Part shown: piece after piece, positions 8,178 to 17,225 of the stretch
How the letters are laid out: every line of letters starts with the position of its first letter
Position numbering within the stretch: position 1 is the stretch's first letter
NCBI GenBank assembly: GCA_030655075.1
Contig: JAURWE010000130.1
Coordinates: forward strand, 15,661 to 79,660
DNA from: Pararhizobium sp.
Lineage (GTDB): Bacteria; Pseudomonadota; Alphaproteobacteria; Rhizobiales; Rhizobiaceae
Reading direction: 5' to 3'
DNA length: 64,000 nucleotides
Position numbers and translations under genes: made by a program
The notes under the pieces: generated by a model
What the model saw: the letters and a program-made list of their open reading frames with translations, nothing else
The model's database searches: none
What the model was told of the DNA's origin: nothing

Positions 8178-8339
8178 ATGACACGTTGGTTCCTGATGCT
8201 GCTTTCTGTGGTTTTCCTGTCCGGCTGCGGCGGCGGCATGGTCAAGGCGACCTCGGATCTGGACCGGGGTTTCGACAAACTCGGCTGCCTGTCGCGCGAT
8301 TTCAAGGGAGATGCTCCTTGTACGCCGCAAGGCGGTTGA
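8178..8339 (+). CDS. Very small lipoprotein
   Basis: A 53-codon frame starting MTRWFLMLLSVVFLSGCGGG: a signal peptide with lipobox LSGC (Cys17) and a 36-residue mature part with two more cysteines (GCLSRDF, APCTPQ). GTTCG..ATG has only a weak ribosome-binding site (GGAG about eight bases upstream). It sits 67 bases before the antiporter gene on the same strand. Function unknown. The lipobox and small size resemble entericidin-like or other small rhizobial lipoproteins, but I cannot assign a family. Confidence 0.6.
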   Translation: MTRWFLMLLSVVFLSGCGGGMVKATSDLDRGFDKLGCLSRDFKGDAPCTPQGG

Positions 8340-8406
8340 AAAGCCTGTTCCGAATGTCTATTTGTGAACGATAACAACATTTTAGAAAAGAAGATAAGGA
8401 CGCACA

Positions 8407-10257
8407 TTGCCTCACGAAACACCGTTGATCGCCACAATCGTCTCGGGTCTCGGCCTTGCCTTCATCTTTGGCCTCCTCGCCCAGAAATTCCGGTTGCCGA
8501 CGATTGCGGGTTATCTGATGGCCGGCGTCTTCATCGGACCTTTCACCCCCGGCTTTGTCGCCGATCAGGGGCTCGCCAATGAGCTCGCCGAAATCGGCGT
8601 CATCCTGCTGATGTTCGGCGTCGGCCTGCATTTCTCTCTGAAAGATCTGCTTTCCGTACGCGCCACGGCCGTGCCCGGCGCTGTTGGGCAGATTGCCACG
8701 GCGACAATCTTTGGCATCCTTCTGGCGCTGGCCATGGGCTGGTCGGTCGGTGCCGGCATTGTTTTCGGTCTCGCGCTTTCGGTCGCCAGTACGGTCGTGC
8801 TGCTGCGTGCCCTGCAGGAGCGGCGGCTGGTCGAAACCGAAAAAGGCCGCATCGCCGTCGGCTGGCTGATCGTCGAAGATCTGGTCATGGTTCTGGCGCT
8901 GGTGGTTCTGCCGCCGCTGGCCGGCGTTCTCGGTGGCAAAACGCCCGAAACCTCCGGATCGGTCCTGGCAGATCTCATCGGCGGCGACACGCTCTGGACG
9001 ACGATTGCTGTCACCGGCATCAAGGTCGCCACCTTCGTCGCCCTCATGCTGATCGTCGGCCGCCGCGTCATCCCCTGGGTCCTGCACTATGTCGCCCATA
9101 CCGGTTCGCGCGAACTGTTCCGCCTCGCCGTCTTGGCCATCGCGCTCGGTGTCGCCTATGGCTCGGCAAAACTGTTCGGCGTCTCTTTCGCGCTCGGCGC
9201 CTTCTTCGCCGGCATGATCCTGGCCGAATCGGCGCTCAGCCAGCAGGCCGCCCGAGAAACCCTGCCGCTGCGGGACGCATTCGCCGTTCTGTTCTTCGTT
9301 TCTGTCGGCATGCTGTTCAATCCGAGCGTGCTCATCGAAAACCCGCTGCCGATCCTGGCGACATTCTTCATCATCATCTTCATCAAGGGCGCCGTCGCCT
9401 ACCTGATCGTCCGCGCCTTCGGCCATTCGCGCAGCGTCGGCATCACCATTGCCGCCAGCCTTGCCCAGATCGGCGAATTCTCGTTCATCCTCGTCGTGCT
9501 CGGTGTCGGGCTCGAAATCCTGCCGGTCATGGCGCAGGATCTTGTCGTTTCGGGCGCGCTGCTCTCCATTCTGGTCAACCCGCTGCTGTTCATCCTGATG
9601 GACCGCTACGTCACCAAACAAGATGCAAAGACGGCGGCCGCTGACCAGGCGCAGGCCGATGCGGATGCCGAGGCCATCGAGACGGCACGGGTCGCCGAGG
9701 AAGAAGCCCTGGTGCCCTCGAAGCTCAGCGGCCATGCGGTGCTGGTCGGCTATGGCCGCGTCGGCAGCCGGGTCGGCGAAAGCCTGATCGCCGCCGGCAT
9801 TCCGCTCTTGGTCATCGACGAGCGCTCGGAAGCGAGCGACGTGCTGAGGGGCCGGGGCGTCGAGATCATCTCCGGCACGGCGGGTCAGCGTGGGCTTCTG
9901 GCCGCCGCCAATCTTCCGGCCGCGCGCTGGTTCATCTGTGCCATCCCGGATGCCTTTGAGGCGGGAACGCTGATCGAGGATGCCCGCAAGGCCAATCCGT
10001 CCATCACCATCCTGTCGCGCGCCCATTCCGATGCGGAGGTCGAACATCTGCAGCATCTCGGCGCCGATGTGATCATGATGGGCGAAAACGAGATCGCACG
10101 CGGCATGTCGGAATATATTCTCGACCGCAAGGAGCCGGCCCCGATCGACATGCCGCCGGTTGCCGAAACGCCGGAAAGCCTGCCCGGGGCATCAAGCGTT
10201 GAGACACCGGCAGAAGAAGGGCCGAACAAGTCTAGCTCGGACTCGGCGCAGCTGTAG
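8407..10257 (+). CDS. Kef/YbaL-type cation:proton antiporter with RCK_N domain
   Basis: Inner-membrane CPA2 antiporter of 616 residues. The N-terminal 400 residues form the Na+/H+ exchanger domain with many hydrophobic segments. After a charged linker of about 35 residues, a Rossmann RCK_N (TrkA-N) domain begins near residue 438 (GHAVLVGYGRVGSRVGE, a GxGxxG nucleotide-binding motif). This is the KefB/KefC/YbaL layout, closest to YbaL by the N-terminal MPHETPLIATIV. I use the TTG at 8407 because AAGGA is six bases upstream and the N-terminus matches the family. The acidic C-terminal tail is low-complexity. A likely role is potassium or pH homeostasis. Confidence 0.93.
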   Translation: MPHETPLIATIVSGLGLAFIFGLLAQKFRLPTIAGYLMAGVFIGPFTPGFVADQGLANELAEIGVILLMFGVGLHFSLKDLLSVRATAVPGAVGQIATATIFGILLALAMGWSVGAGIVFGLALSVASTVVLLRALQERRLVETEKGRIAVGWLIVEDLVMVLALVVLPPLAGVLGGKTPETSGSVLADLIGGDTLWTTIAVTGIKVATFVALMLIVGRRVIPWVLHYVAHTGSRELFRLAVLAIALGVAYGSAKLFGVSFALGAFFAGMILAESALSQQAARETLPLRDAFAVLFFVSVGMLFNPSVLIENPLPILATFFIIIFIKGAVAYLIVRAFGHSRSVGITIAASLAQIGEFSFILVVLGVGLEILPVMAQDLVVSGALLSILVNPLLFILMDRYVTKQDAKTAAADQAQADADAEAIETARVAEEEALVPSKLSGHAVLVGYGRVGSRVGESLIAAGIPLLVIDERSEASDVLRGRGVEIISGTAGQRGLLAAANLPAARWFICAIPDAFEAGTLIEDARKANPSITILSRAHSDAEVEHLQHLGADVIMMGENEIARGMSEYILDRKEPAPIDMPPVAETPESLPGASSVETPAEEGPNKSSSDSAQL

Positions 10258-10277
10258 GCGCGATAGCCTCACGGGCT

Positions 10278-10295
10278 GACCGGCGTATGCCGGTC
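10278..10295. terminator. Symmetrical hairpin between convergent genes
   Basis: GACCGGC and GCCGGTC (7-bp perfect arms) flank a GTAT loop between the antiporter stop (10257) and the corC stop (10302). It could serve both strands but lacks a T-run on either side. Confidence 0.4.
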
Positions 10296-10301
10296 GCCGT
10301 G

Positions 10302-11615
10302 TCAGGCGTGATCGTCGGATGCGCTGGTGTCGATGCGCGAAACGAGGATCTTGTCGATCCGGCGCGAATCCATGTCGATGACCTCGAAACGGTAGCCGAA
10401 GGCTTCGGCCGTATCGCCCTCTTCCGGTGTCTTGCGCAGCTCCTGCACGAGGAAGCCGGCTATGGTCTCGAAACTGCCTGTGCCGTCGATCTGGTCGAGA
10501 CCGATGCTGAGATGGATTTCATCGATCGGCGTGCGACCGTCGACGAGATAGGAGCCATCCTCGCGCAGGCGCACGAAGGCGTGCTCCATGTCGTCATAGT
10601 TGGACGGGAGAACGCCGACGATGGCTTCGAGAATGTCGGCCGCCGTGACGATGCCTTCGGTGCTGCCGTATTCATCGACGATGATCGCCAGATTGATATG
10701 CGAGGATTTGAAGGCCTCGAGCGCCTTCAGGCACGAGGTCGTTTCCGGCAGCGTGTGCACGTCCTTGATATGCTCGCGGATCTTGATCGAGCCCTTCGAC
10801 AGGGCCGCGTCGAGCAATTCCTTGGCGAGCACCGCGCCGACGACGTCGCCGGTCTCGCCGTCGATGACTGGATAGCGCGAATGGCCGGACACGTGCACCT
10901 TGTTGCGGATCGTCTCGAGACTGTCGTCGATGTCGATGAAGCTGATCTCGGTCCGGTGCGTCATGATCGATTTGACGTTGCGGTCGCCGAGCCGGATGAT
11001 GCGCTTCAGCATCTCATGTTCGGTCTTCTCGATCGCACCGCTCTCGACGCCTTCGGCCATGATCGCCTGAACTTCCGCTTCCGTCACCTGGTCCGGATCG
11101 CCGGGGCGCAGGCCGAACAGGCGCATGACCAAGGCTGCAGATGTCTGGAACAGATAGACGACCGGCGAGACGATGCGCGACAGGAACAGCATCGGCGGCG
11201 CCACCATCATGGCAATCGCCTCGGAATTGCGCAGCGCCAGCTGCTTGGGGATGAGCTCGCCGATGACAACAGACAGGTAGGTGATGAGCGTCACGACGAG
11301 GCCGACGGCGACCGGCGCACCATAGGGCGCGATCCAGGAGACTTCGTTCAGCACCGGCGCCAGCTTGTCGCCGATATTGGCGCCGCCATAGGCGCCGGCC
11401 AGCGTGCCGACCAGCGTGATGCCGACCTGAACCGTGGAAAGGAAGTTGCCGGAATCTTCAGCCAGACCAAGAGCCGTGGCCGCGCGCCGGTTGCCCTGGC
11501 GGGCCATCTGCCGCAGCATCGGTTTGCTGGCCGAGACGATCGCCATTTCCGAAAGTGCGAAAAACGCGTTGACGAGCAACAGCAGGAAAATCACAAGCAG
11601 TTCGGAGGCAATCAT
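10302..11615 (-). CDS. CorC/HlyC family transmembrane protein (CNNM, CBS pair, CorC_HlyC)
   Basis: 437 residues. An N-terminal CNNM/DUF21 membrane domain (about 1-190, with ALSEMAIVSASK and the VVIGELIPKQLALRN signature) is followed by two CBS domains (about 210-340, SIMTHRTEISFIDID... and ...IVDEYGSTEGIVTAADILEAIVG) and a C-terminal CorC_HlyC domain (about 350-425). The family is implicated in magnesium/cobalt export or resistance, not in haemolysis despite the name. The gene is monocistronic by its spacing and convergent with the antiporter gene. Confidence 0.93.
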   Translation of the reverse strand: MIASELLVIFLLLLVNAFFALSEMAIVSASKPMLRQMARQGNRRAATALGLAEDSGNFLSTVQVGITLVGTLAGAYGGANIGDKLAPVLNEVSWIAPYGAPVAVGLVVTLITYLSVVIGELIPKQLALRNSEAIAMMVAPPMLFLSRIVSPVVYLFQTSAALVMRLFGLRPGDPDQVTEAEVQAIMAEGVESGAIEKTEHEMLKRIIRLGDRNVKSIMTHRTEISFIDIDDSLETIRNKVHVSGHSRYPVIDGETGDVVGAVLAKELLDAALSKGSIKIREHIKDVHTLPETTSCLKALEAFKSSHINLAIIVDEYGSTEGIVTAADILEAIVGVLPSNYDDMEHAFVRLREDGSYLVDGRTPIDEIHLSIGLDQIDGTGSFETIAGFLVQELRKTPEEGDTAEAFGYRFEVIDMDSRRIDKILVSRIDTSASDDHA

Positions 11616-11707
11616 ATCTCACCGGAAAATTTCGACATTTCCAGCACATAGGGGACAGGGCCCGACATCACAAGACTTATGTTGTCGTTCCCCTGCCCGG
11701 CAGCCCG

Positions 11708-12463
11708 TCAGGCATCGATTTTTTCATCGCTCTTCAGGGTCGCCTGGACCCGCTCCCGGCCCGTCTTGATGACCTTTTCCATCGCGGCGCGCGCACCGGC
11801 TTCGTTGCGGCGGCTGATTTCATCGACGATCTGGATATGGGATCGCGACACGTTTTCAATCTGCTCCTTGTCGGAGGTGGGTGAGCTCAGCTTGAAAATT
11901 CCCACCAGTGCCGCCTCAATCAGGCTGGCGACGGTGCGCATGAACGGATTTCCGGAGGCTTCAGTAACGGCAAGATGAAACTTCAGATCAGCGATCGCCA
12001 TGCTTTCCGCCGTATGGTTGGGATCCCCCATGGCAACGGCGAGACGCATCATCTGGCTGATATCGGCGTCGCTGGCGTGCCGCGCTGCAAGGCCCGCCGC
12101 ATGCGGCTCGAAGGCAAGCCGCACTTCGCTCAGATGCATCAGGAATTCGTCATCGACACCGGCGAGGAAATGCCAGCTCAGCACGTCGCCGTCAAAAAGG
12201 TTCCACTGGTTGCGGGGCGTGACCCGTGTTCCGATCCGGGCGCGTGGGACGATCAGCCCCTTGGCGGCCAAAGTCTTCATGGCCTCGCGCAGAACGGTTC
12301 GCGAAACCTTGAACCGCATGGCAAGATCCGGGTCTCCTGGTAGGATCGAGCCAACAGGAAAGTCCCCCGAAATAATTTCCCGGCCAAGATCGTGAACAAC
12401 CTGGGCGTGGCTTGTGCGGGTTTTGCTTCCCGTCATCACAGTTTCAAGCAGGCTCTTGCGCAA
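11708..12463 (-). CDS. GntR-family regulator, FadR subfamily (FCD)
   Basis: Winged-helix GntR domain (VVHDLGREIISGDFPVGSILPGDPDLAMRFKVSRTVLREAMKTLAAKGLI) followed by an all-helical FCD ligand domain (from about residue 115). FadR-type regulators bind carboxylate or sugar-acid effectors. It is the last gene of the ytfQRT-yjfF transcript, 13 bases or so after yjfF, and is the natural candidate to control that importer. Start is uncertain: the TTG at 12463 has GAGGGGGA about eight bases upstream, while the ATG at 12436 has no clear ribosome-binding site. Confidence 0.88.
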   Translation of the reverse strand: MRKSLLETVMTGSKTRTSHAQVVHDLGREIISGDFPVGSILPGDPDLAMRFKVSRTVLREAMKTLAAKGLIVPRARIGTRVTPRNQWNLFDGDVLSWHFLAGVDDEFLMHLSEVRLAFEPHAAGLAARHASDADISQMMRLAVAMGDPNHTAESMAIADLKFHLAVTEASGNPFMRTVASLIEAALVGIFKLSSPTSDKEQIENVSRSHIQIVDEISRRNEAGARAAMEKVIKTGRERVQATLKSDEKIDA

Positions 12464-12476
12464 GCGAACGTCCCCC

Positions 12477-13445
12477 TCAGGCGTGGCTCTTTCTGTACTT
12501 CGAAGCAAACAGTATGCCTTTTTGCATCAGGATGAACACGAAAAGCAAAAGGCCGATCACGATCTTCGTCCACCAGCTCGAAAGCGTGCCGTCGAATGTA
12601 ATGTAGGTCTGTATTAGCCCCTGAATAAGGATGCCGACAAGTGTTCCTCCGACAAAACCGGCGCCGCCGGTCAACAGCGTTCCGCCGATGACCACGGCGG
12701 CGATCGCATCCAGTTCCACTCCCACCGCTGCCAGCGAATACCCGGCTGACGTGTAGAGGGAAAAAACGATTCCCGATAGGCCTGCAAGAAAACCGGACAG
12801 AGCGTAGATCAGGATCGTCGTGCGCCCGACAGGCACCCCCATCAGGGTTGCAGTCTGCGCGCCGCCGCCCAGCGCATAGACATTGGTGCCGAAACGGGTC
12901 CGGTGCGCAATCAGCATGCCGATCAGGAAGACGAGCAGCATCAGGCCGCCTATCAGCGAGATGCGGCCGCCGCCGGGCAGCTTGTAATAGAAACTCTTGA
13001 GTGTCGCATAGAAGGGATGTTTGACCGGAATGGAATCGATCGACAGCACGAAGGCCATGCCACGGGCGAGAAACATGCCCGCCAGCGTCACGATGAAGGC
13101 CGGCATTTCCAGATGATGGATGATCGCGCCCATCACCGCGCCGAAGAGCGAGGTGATGCCCAGCACCAGCACGAAGGCGGCAAGCGGATGAATGCTGGTG
13201 TTTTCCAGCACCACCGCCAGGAACACGCCGGTAAAGGCGATGACCGATCCGATCGACAGGTCGATACCACCCGACAGGATGACGAAGGTCATGCCGACGG
13301 CGGCAATGCCGAGAAAGGCGTTGTCGGTCAACAGATTGCCGATCACCCGGGTCGACAGCATGTTCGGATACTGCAGCGCGCAGACGGCAAAGCCGGCGAT
13401 GAAGATGATGATCGTGGCCAGGAGCGGCAGATGTTTCTGTTTCAT
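12477..13445 (-). CDS. yjfF: Sugar ABC transporter permease YjfF
   Basis: 322-residue BPD_transp_2 (AraH/RbsC-type) membrane protein with eight to ten hydrophobic segments, including the family stretch VGMTFVILSGGIDLSIGSV and the C-terminal VIGGTLLTGGAGFVGGTLVG loop. YjfF forms the channel with YtfT in the YtfQRT-YjfF importer, which in E. coli takes up galactofuranose. It starts at the ATG giving MKQKHLPLLATI and overlaps the end of ytfT by four bases. Confidence 0.93.
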   Translation of the reverse strand: MKQKHLPLLATIIIFIAGFAVCALQYPNMLSTRVIGNLLTDNAFLGIAAVGMTFVILSGGIDLSIGSVIAFTGVFLAVVLENTSIHPLAAFVLVLGITSLFGAVMGAIIHHLEMPAFIVTLAGMFLARGMAFVLSIDSIPVKHPFYATLKSFYYKLPGGGRISLIGGLMLLVFLIGMLIAHRTRFGTNVYALGGGAQTATLMGVPVGRTTILIYALSGFLAGLSGIVFSLYTSAGYSLAAVGVELDAIAAVVIGGTLLTGGAGFVGGTLVGILIQGLIQTYITFDGTLSSWWTKIVIGLLLFVFILMQKGILFASKYRKSHA

Positions 13446-14464
13446 GCCTTCTTCTCCTCGGTCGCCGTCCCGCTGACGGGCTTGCGCGCAAAGAAACCGA
13501 ACGCCCCCTGAACCTTGGGTGACTGGATTACCAGGATGATAACGATGATCGCCGCCTTGATGATCAGGTTGAACTCCGGCGGAAAGCCCGACAGCAGAAT
13601 GCCGGTGTTGACCGACTGGATGATCAGCGCACCGACGAGCGAGGCGAGAATGCTGAAGCGGCCGCCGAGCAGCGACGTGCCGCCGACGACGACGGCAAGA
13701 ATGGCGTCGAGTTCCAGCCACAGGCCGGCATTGTTGGCGTCGGCCCCGCGAATATCCGCCGTGACGATGATGCCTGCAATGGCCGCACAGAGCCCCGACA
13801 GCATGTAGGCGGCCATCAGCAGCACGGGCGTCTGGATGCCCGCCAGCGTGCTGGCCCGCCGGTTGATGCCGATCGCCTCGATCAAAAGGCCGAGCGCCGT
13901 GCGCCGCAGCAGGGCCGCGACCGCAATGCCGAACACCAGGAAGATGATCACAGGCATCGGCATGCCGAGAAACGAGCCGCTGCCGATGAAGATCAGCTTC
14001 TCGTCGTTGAAGGTCAGGATCGCGCCCTCCGTCACCAGTTGGGCAATGCCACGGCCGGCGACCATCAGCACCAGCGTGGCGATGATCGGCTGGATGTCGA
14101 GCACAGAGACCAGAAACCCGTTCCAGAAGCCGCAGAGAAGGCCGGTTCCCAGCACCAGCAGCAGCGTGACGATCAGCGGATCGCCCTGCACGCTCGAGGA
14201 TGCCGCCACCGCGCCGCAGATCGCCATGACCGCGCCGACCGACAGGTCGATGCCCTTGGTCGCGATTACCACCGTCATGCCGACGGCCAGCAGCGCCACC
14301 GGCGCGCCGCGGTTGAGAATATCGATCAGGCTGCCGTAAAGGCGGCCGTTCTGGATTTGCAGGTTGAAGAAATCCGGAAAGACGATGCGGATGAGCACGA
14401 GGATGACCGCAAGCGCCACGAATTGCGGCAACAGGCGAAATCCGAGCTGTTTCAGGCTGGCCAT
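13442..14464 (-). CDS. ytfT: Sugar ABC transporter permease YtfT
   Basis: 340-residue BPD_transp_2 permease, paralogous to YjfF: GMTVVIATKGIDLSVGAVMAI and VVVGGTSLLGGRFSILAS are the matching family segments. Partner of YjfF in a heterodimeric channel. The ATG at 14464 overlaps the ytfR stop (TGATG), so it is translationally coupled; a GTG one codon upstream is also possible. Confidence 0.93.
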   Translation of the reverse strand: MASLKQLGFRLLPQFVALAVILVLIRIVFPDFFNLQIQNGRLYGSLIDILNRGAPVALLAVGMTVVIATKGIDLSVGAVMAICGAVAASSSVQGDPLIVTLLLVLGTGLLCGFWNGFLVSVLDIQPIIATLVLMVAGRGIAQLVTEGAILTFNDEKLIFIGSGSFLGMPMPVIIFLVFGIAVAALLRRTALGLLIEAIGINRRASTLAGIQTPVLLMAAYMLSGLCAAIAGIIVTADIRGADANNAGLWLELDAILAVVVGGTSLLGGRFSILASLVGALIIQSVNTGILLSGFPPEFNLIIKAAIIVIILVIQSPKVQGAFGFFARKPVSGTATEEKKA

Positions 14465-15987
14465 CACGCACTCTCCTTGACGCTATCGGAAGAGGCGATG
14501 GCATTGACGATATGGTTGGTGGTGATCTCGGCGCCAGTCAGTTCGGCCACATGGGCGCGGTCGCGCAGCACGACGACGCGGCTGCTATAGGCCACCAGCT
14601 CTTCGAGCTCCGAGGAAATCACGATCAGCGACATGCCCTTGGCGCAGAGATCCTCGATCAGCCGGATAATCTCCGCATGGGCACCGACATCGATGCCGCG
14701 CGTCGGCTCGTCGAGGATGAGGAATTCCGGATTGGTCGCCAGCCAGCGGGCAAGGATCGCCTTCTGCTGGTTGCCGCCCGACAGCAACTTGATCGGCTTT
14801 TCCCGGTCGCTGGTACGGATGTCGAGCGCCTTGATATAGTGATCGGCAAGGGCGACCTGATCGCTGCGCGAGATCGGCCGGGCCCAGCCTTGTCGGGCCT
14901 GCAGCGCCAGCGCGATGTTCTCGCGCACCGATAGGTCGGCGATAATGCCGTCCTTCTTGCGGTCCTCGGGGCAAAAGCCGAAATTCTGCCGGATCGCGGC
15001 GCGTGGCGATGACAGGTTGACAGGCTTGCCGTCAATCTCCGCCGTGCCGCTGTCGGCCTTGTCGATTCCGAACATCAGCTCGGCCGTTTCCGTGCGGCCG
15101 GACCCGAGCAGACCGGCAATACCGACGACTTCGCCGGTTCTCACCTCCAGATCGAAGGGCTTGATGTGACCGGCGCGGCCGTAGTTGGAAAACCGGAATT
15201 TTGCCGCCCCGCTCTTCACGGCCTTGGCCGCCACTTCCTTTTCGGCATGCAGAAGCTCGTGGCCGAGCATCATGGTGACGAGATCCATGCGCGGCAGCGA
15301 GCCCGTCTCGCGCGTGCCGACGAGCTTGCCGTTGCGCAGCACGGTGATCCGGTCGGAAACGTCGTAGACCTGCTCGAGGAAATGGGTGATGAAGACGATG
15401 CCGAGGCCCCTCGCCTTCAGGTCGCGGATGATGCCGAACAGCATCGCCACTTCCTGGGCATCGAGACTGGCCGTGGGTTCGTCGAGAATGAGCACCTTGC
15501 CCGAGAGATCCACGGCACGGGCGATGGCGACCACCTGCTGGATGGCCACCGAGAAACTTTCCAGCGGCGACGTGACGTCGAGGTCCATGCCGTATTGCGC
15601 CAGAAGCGCACGCGCCTGCCGGTTCATCTCGCTGGTGTGGATCAGGCCGAAGCGCTTCGGCTGCCGGCCAAGAAACAGGTTTTCGGCCACCGTGAGATTT
15701 GGCAGGAGATTGACCTCCTGATAGACCGTGCCGATGCCGAGCTTCTGGGCTTCCAGCGTATCGCGCGGATCGACGTCCACGCCGTCGAGCAGGAGGCTGC
15801 CTTCGTCGCGCCGGTAGGCGCCTGTGATGCATTTGATGAGGGTCGATTTGCCGGCGCCGTTTTCGCCAAGCAGCGCATGGACTTCGCCGCGCCGCAGCGA
15901 AAAATCCACCCGATTGAGGGCGATCGCACCTGGAAACGTCTTCACGATTCCCGAAGCGACGAGCACGTTTTCAGTGGCAATGCTCAT
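14464..15987 (-). CDS. ytfR: Sugar ABC transporter ATP-binding protein YtfR
   Basis: 507 residues with two nucleotide-binding domains in tandem, as in RbsA/MglA/YtfR. Domain 1 has Walker A GENGAGKST and Walker B VLILDEPTASLD. Domain 2 (from about residue 255) has GLLGSGRTE, a degenerate Walker A, then LLSGGNQQKAILARWL and FLILDEPTRGIDVGA. It energises uptake through YtfT/YjfF. A strong hairpin separates it from ytfQ upstream, probably letting the binding protein be made in excess. Confidence 0.95.
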   Translation of the reverse strand: MSIATENVLVASGIVKTFPGAIALNRVDFSLRRGEVHALLGENGAGKSTLIKCITGAYRRDEGSLLLDGVDVDPRDTLEAQKLGIGTVYQEVNLLPNLTVAENLFLGRQPKRFGLIHTSEMNRQARALLAQYGMDLDVTSPLESFSVAIQQVVAIARAVDLSGKVLILDEPTASLDAQEVAMLFGIIRDLKARGLGIVFITHFLEQVYDVSDRITVLRNGKLVGTRETGSLPRMDLVTMMLGHELLHAEKEVAAKAVKSGAAKFRFSNYGRAGHIKPFDLEVRTGEVVGIAGLLGSGRTETAELMFGIDKADSGTAEIDGKPVNLSSPRAAIRQNFGFCPEDRKKDGIIADLSVRENIALALQARQGWARPISRSDQVALADHYIKALDIRTSDREKPIKLLSGGNQQKAILARWLATNPEFLILDEPTRGIDVGAHAEIIRLIEDLCAKGMSLIVISSELEELVAYSSRVVVLRDRAHVAELTGAEITTNHIVNAIASSDSVKESA

Positions 15988-16037
15988 GGGCTCGTCTTCT
16001 TGAAAGAAAGAAACTCTGGAAACAGGCGGCGCGAAAG

Positions 16038-16062
16038 GATCGCCCGCTTCGAGCGGGCGATC
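16038..16062 (-). promoter_or_regulatory. Intercistronic hairpin between ytfQ and ytfR
   Basis: An 11-bp perfect stem (GATCGCCCGCT / AGCGGGCGATC) with a three-base loop lies 51 bases after the ytfQ stop and 50 bases before the ytfR start, followed on the minus strand by CTTTCGC. The T-run is too short for full termination. Such elements commonly stabilise the 3' end of the binding-protein message or attenuate read-through. Confidence 0.65.
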
Positions 16063-16113
16063 TTCGTTGTCAGCTGAAACCTCGACTGAAACAAGAGCTC
16101 CGGAACGGAACGC

Positions 16114-17076
16114 TTAGTAACCGAGACCCTTCTTCTCTTCATACACCTTGGCCGGATCGTCAGCCTGGGTGTAGAGCTTGGATTCCGTCTGGATCCATTT
16201 TTCGGGCAGCGTCTTGTCCTTGATGAAGGCTTCGAGCGCGTCGAACGCCGGGCCAGCCATGTTCGGCGTCAGTTCGACCGTCGCATTGGCTTCGCCGGCT
16301 GCCATGGCCTGGAAGATATCCGGAACGGCATCGATCGAGACGACGAGAATGTCGGTTCCCGGCTTCAGGCCGGCTTCCTTGATCGCCTGGATGGCGCCGA
16401 CAGCCATGTCGTCATTGTGGGCGTAGAGCGCGCAGATGTTCTTACCGCCGTCTTCCGCCTTGAGGAAGCTTTCCATGACTTCCTTGCCCTTGGTGCGGGT
16501 AAAGTCGCCTGTCTGGCTGCGGACGATCTTGAGGTTTGCCTTGCCGGCGATACCCTCTTCAAAGCCCTTCTTGCGGTCGATGGCCGGTGATGAGCCGGTG
16601 GTGCCCTGAAGCTCGACGACATTGCAGGCCTTGTCGCCAACCGTCTTGGCCAGCCATTCGCCGGCAACCTTGCCCTCATGGACGAGGTCTGACGTGACGG
16701 CCGTCATGTAGAGATCCTTCGGCGCATCGACCGTGCGGTCGAGCAGGATGACCGGAATTTCGGCATCCTTGGCTTCGGTCAGGACTTCGTCCCAGCCCGT
16801 GGCAACAACCGGTGCGAGCAGGATGGCGTTGACGCCCTGTGCGATGAAGGAACGAATCGCCTTGATCTGGTTTTCCTGCTTCTGCTGCGCATCGGCGAAC
16901 TTGAGGTCGATGCCGCGGGCTTCTGCCTGCTGCTTCGTCAATGTCGTTTCAGCAGCGCGCCAGCCGGATTCCGAGCCGATTTGCGAAAAACCGACGACAA
17001 GATCGGCAGCAGAGGCCTGAGAAAACACGCAGGCAGCCAGAATAGTGGCACTCGCGAGTGCGGTCTTGAATTTCAT
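16114..17076 (-). CDS. ytfQ: Sugar ABC transporter substrate-binding protein YtfQ
   Basis: 320-residue periplasmic binding protein (Peripla_BP_4). The signal peptide ends at about ASA (residue 23). Family segments include GFSQIGSESGWRAAE, QGVNAILLAPVVATGWDEVL and YAHNDDMAVGAIQAIKEAG. Similarity to E. coli YtfQ suggests galactofuranose or another furanose as ligand; the ligand is inferred, not visible. GGGAGGAAATC precedes the ATG. It is first in the operon and immediately downstream of an AT-rich promoter region. Confidence 0.93.
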   Translation of the reverse strand: MKFKTALASATILAACVFSQASAADLVVGFSQIGSESGWRAAETTLTKQQAEARGIDLKFADAQQKQENQIKAIRSFIAQGVNAILLAPVVATGWDEVLTEAKDAEIPVILLDRTVDAPKDLYMTAVTSDLVHEGKVAGEWLAKTVGDKACNVVELQGTTGSSPAIDRKKGFEEGIAGKANLKIVRSQTGDFTRTKGKEVMESFLKAEDGGKNICALYAHNDDMAVGAIQAIKEAGLKPGTDILVVSIDAVPDIFQAMAAGEANATVELTPNMAGPAFDALEAFIKDKTLPEKWIQTESKLYTQADDPAKVYEEKKGLGY

Positions 17077-17094
17077 GATTTCCTCCCAAAGAAA

Positions 17095-17109
17095 GCTGCA
17101 TGCTGCAGC
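17095..17109. promoter_or_regulatory. Palindrome ahead of ytfQ, possible operator
   Basis: GCTGCA-TGC-TGCAGC is a perfect 15-bp palindrome 18 bases upstream of the ytfQ ATG, between the ribosome-binding site and an AT-rich block (about 17115-17145) that probably holds the promoter. The position suits a repressor site, and the operon encodes its own GntR-type regulator. Binding is inferred only. Confidence 0.35.
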
Positions 17110-17174
17110 CCGCTTAAAAAATCATACTATATTATTATTGTAAACCGCTATTCGCGGATTTTTGCGCATCGAGA

Positions 17175-17201
17175 ACAAAAAAGGGGCGCACTGGGCGCCC
17201 C
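17175..17201 (-). terminator. Intrinsic terminator of the nucleoside importer operon
   Basis: On the minus strand GGGGCGC pairs with GCGCCCC around a five-base loop, followed by TTTTTTG. It lies 25 bases after the stop of the BMP-family gene. Confidence 0.85.
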
Positions 17202-17225
17202 TCCTTCAGGTTGCATTGCAGCAAT

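Noticed and set aside
12477..14504. One long 675-codon minus-strand frame spanning ytfT and yjfF
   Set aside because: Only the last 322 codons are YjfF. The first part is an off-frame reading of ytfT, which is intact in its own frame, so there is no gene fusion.
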